Part shown: positions 62,603 through 64,000 of the stretch, in pieces
Numbering within the stretch: position 1 is the first letter of the stretch
Layout: each line of letters begins with the position of its first letter
Origin: an uncultured Bacteroidia bacterium
GTDB lineage: Bacteria > Bacteroidota > Bacteroidia > Bacteroidales > UBA932
NCBI GenBank assembly: GCA_902768665.1
Contig: CACXMA010000014.1
Span: forward strand, 62,001 to 126,000
DNA: 64,000 nucleotides
Direction of reading: 5' to 3'
The notes under the pieces: model-generated
The model's database searches: none
What the model saw: only the letters and a program-made list of their open reading frames with translations
What the model was told of the DNA's origin: nothing
Made by a program: the position numbers and the translations under genes

Positions 62603-64000
62603 TTAGATGATGCCGAGTTCTTTGAGGTACACGTCAATCTGGGCATCCAGTTCGACACGCTTTGCTTCAAGCTCCTTAATCTCGGCCATTACGGCTTTGA
62701 TGTCAATCTCCTCTTCCTCCTCAAAGGTGTCCACATAGCGCGGGATGTTGAGGTTGTAGTCATTGTCCTTTATCTCCTGCAGGGTGGCACAGTGACTGTA
62801 CTTCTCAATCTCCTTACGTTCCCGGTAAGTGCTGACAATCTTATCAATATGCTCCTGACGCAGTTTGTTCTGCGTTTTCACCTTCTCGAATTCCTTGCTG
62901 GCGTCAATGAAAAGAATGTTGTCATCTTCCTTGCGGCATTTCTTCATCACCAGAATGCAGGTAGGGATGCTGGTGCCGTAGAAAATGTTGGCAGGCAGGC
63001 CGATAATGGCGTCAATGTAGTTCTTCTTCTCAATTAGGAACTGACGAATCTTTCCTTCGGCAGCGCCACGGAAAAGAACGCCGTGAGGCGCTACGCAGGC
63101 CATCGTGCCACCGTCGTTCAGGTGGTAAATCATGTGCAGGATAAAGGCGTAGTCGGCCTTGGATTTTGGTGCCAGGACACCGGCCTTGCTGAAACGGTCG
63201 TCGTTGTTGAACTTGGCATCGGCCGACCATTCGGCTGAGAAGGGAGGGTTTGCTACCACAGCGTCAAACTGGCGGTCACCGAATTCATCCTTCTCCAGTG
63301 TATCGCCGTTCTGAATGTCGAAGTCGCGGTATTTCACGCCGTGCAGCAACATATTCATTCGTGCCAGGTTGAAGGTGGTAGGGTTCTTTTCCTGACCAAA
63401 GATTTCATCGGCGTTACCGTTACGGGCGGTACGGAGCAGCAGGGATCCGGACCCGCAAGTAGGGTCATACACGTTCTTGAGACGGGTCTTTCCGGTAATG
63501 ACGATTTCGGAAAGAATCTGGCTCACTTCCTGAGGCGTATAGAACTCTCCGGCTTTCTTACCGGCGCCGGCGGCGAACTGGCCAATCATATACTCATAGG
63601 CATCTCCCAGGATATCGATATCCTGTGCCTCATTAAGACCGAAGTCAATGCCGTTGAGGGCCACCAGTACGTCACTGATGAGCTTGTTTTTGTCATCGGC
63701 CGTCTTGCCCAACTTCGGAGAGGCAAGGTCAATGTCGGAAAACAGGCCGCCGAAGTCATCTACACTCTCGTGGCCGATAGTGCTGTCCTCAATCTTTTTG
63801 AGGCTGCGCTCCAACTGAGGCAGGATGTTTTCCTTGTGGCCAATGGCTTCAATGATGGAGGAATACAGGTATTCAGGCTCAATGAAATAGCCCAAATCTT
63901 CCATACAGAGGCGCTTGATTTCCGCTTTGAGCTCTTCTTCATCGGAAGCCCAGGCCTGCTTGAAAGAAAGCTCATCCTCACTGAGCTGGTCGTTGATGTA
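62603..64000 (-). CDS. hsdM: Type I restriction-modification DNA methyltransferase subunit, N-terminus cut by window edge
   Basis: At least 465 codons are visible; the frame stays open to the window end (YINDQLSEDELSFKQAWASD...), so the N-terminus lies outside. The N6-adenine methyltransferase domain has SAM motif VYDPTCGSGSLLLRTARNG and catalytic motif VVANPPFSAEW. GEFYTPQEVSQIL and the C-terminal coiled end (EIKELEAKRVELDAQIDVYL) fit HsdM. It would form the methylase with HsdS; hsdR is not in the window. Confidence 0.95.
   Translation of the reverse strand, partial: YINDQLSEDELSFKQAWASDEEELKAEIKRLCMEDLGYFIEPEYLYSSIIEAIGHKENILPQLERSLKKIEDSTIGHESVDDFGGLFSDIDLASPKLGKTADDKNKLISDVLVALNGIDFGLNEAQDIDILGDAYEYMIGQFAAGAGKKAGEFYTPQEVSQILSEIVITGKTRLKNVYDPTCGSGSLLLRTARNGNADEIFGQEKNPTTFNLARMNMLLHGVKYRDFDIQNGDTLEKDEFGDRQFDAVVANPPFSAEWSADAKFNNDDRFSKAGVLAPKSKADYAFILHMIYHLNDGGTMACVAPHGVLFRGAAEGKIRQFLIEKKNYIDAIIGLPANIFYGTSIPTCILVMKKCRKEDDNILFIDASKEFEKVKTQNKLRQEHIDKIVSTYRERKEIEKYSHCATLQEIKDNDYNLNIPRYVDTFEEEEEIDIKAVMAEIKELEAKRVELDAQIDVYLKELGII

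Overview
The window looks like a chromosomal segment of a GC-rich Bacteroidota, probably a gut or rumen Bacteroidales. The signs are a SusC/SusD/SusE starch locus, a type IX secretion C-terminal tag on a protease, eukaryote-like urocanase plus bifunctional FtcD in the histidine pathway, several Bacteroidota-only protein types (DUF4836, BACON), and many Bacteroidota promoters (TAnnTTTG, often with TTTG/TTG about 20 bp upstream) with no obvious Shine-Dalgarno sequences. The species is inference; no 16S rRNA gene is present.

Layout. 1-2.9 kb: ABC exporter pair and two lipoproteins. 3.0-5.8 kb: rpsO (apparently broken by a missing 28 bp) and pnp. 5.9-10.4 kb: CyuA-type cysteine desulfidase, Xaa-Pro aminopeptidase, Na/Pi cotransporter. 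10.5-16.9 kb: histidine-degradation operon ftcD-hutU-hutH-hutI. 17.2-20.7 kb: CE1-like esterase, PatB-type lyase, DUF3737 beta-helix protein and an unlisted 36-residue membrane peptide. 20.8-34.8 kb: starch locus on the minus strand (MFS sugar porter, SusC, SusD, SusE, two GH13 enzymes), interrupted by a plus-strand RHH/PIN toxin-antitoxin pair. 35-39.6 kb: LytS/LytTR two-component pair and CBM20-GH77 amylomaltase. 39.6-44 kb: DMT exporter, subtilase with T9SS tag, outer-membrane beta-barrel protein. The starch genes fit together: SusCDE bind and import glucans, the two GH13 enzymes cut them outside and in the periplasm, the MFS porter takes up maltose and MalQ reworks it in the cytoplasm.

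From 44 kb on the content becomes accessory and AT-richer. A tRNA-Ser(GGA) is followed by a 5.1-kb block bounded by 143/144-bp near-identical direct repeats. It carries a truncated AlbA/RecG-like pseudogene, a freestanding ParE-like GHKL domain whose catalytic residues are replaced, a UDG-fold protein, a small unknown, a WYL regulator, a macro-like/YopX fusion and a PD-(D/E)XK nuclease. This is the best candidate for an undescribed system. From 51.5 kb there is a RelB-PIN toxin-antitoxin pair, a WYL regulator/deoxyribosyltransferase/GmrSD (DUF262) operon, a tyrosine recombinase, and a type I restriction-modification locus whose specificity genes form an invertible shufflon: one expressed hsdS, one start-less full copy, two half copies, with exact inverted repeats at matching places. 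A RhuM-family gene sits inside it. hsdM runs off the right edge.

A short palindrome (ATTCCACGG-N5-CCGTGGAAT and close variants) recurs at least seven times, three of those sites lying in frame inside conserved enzyme genes, in the manner of Rickettsia palindromic elements.
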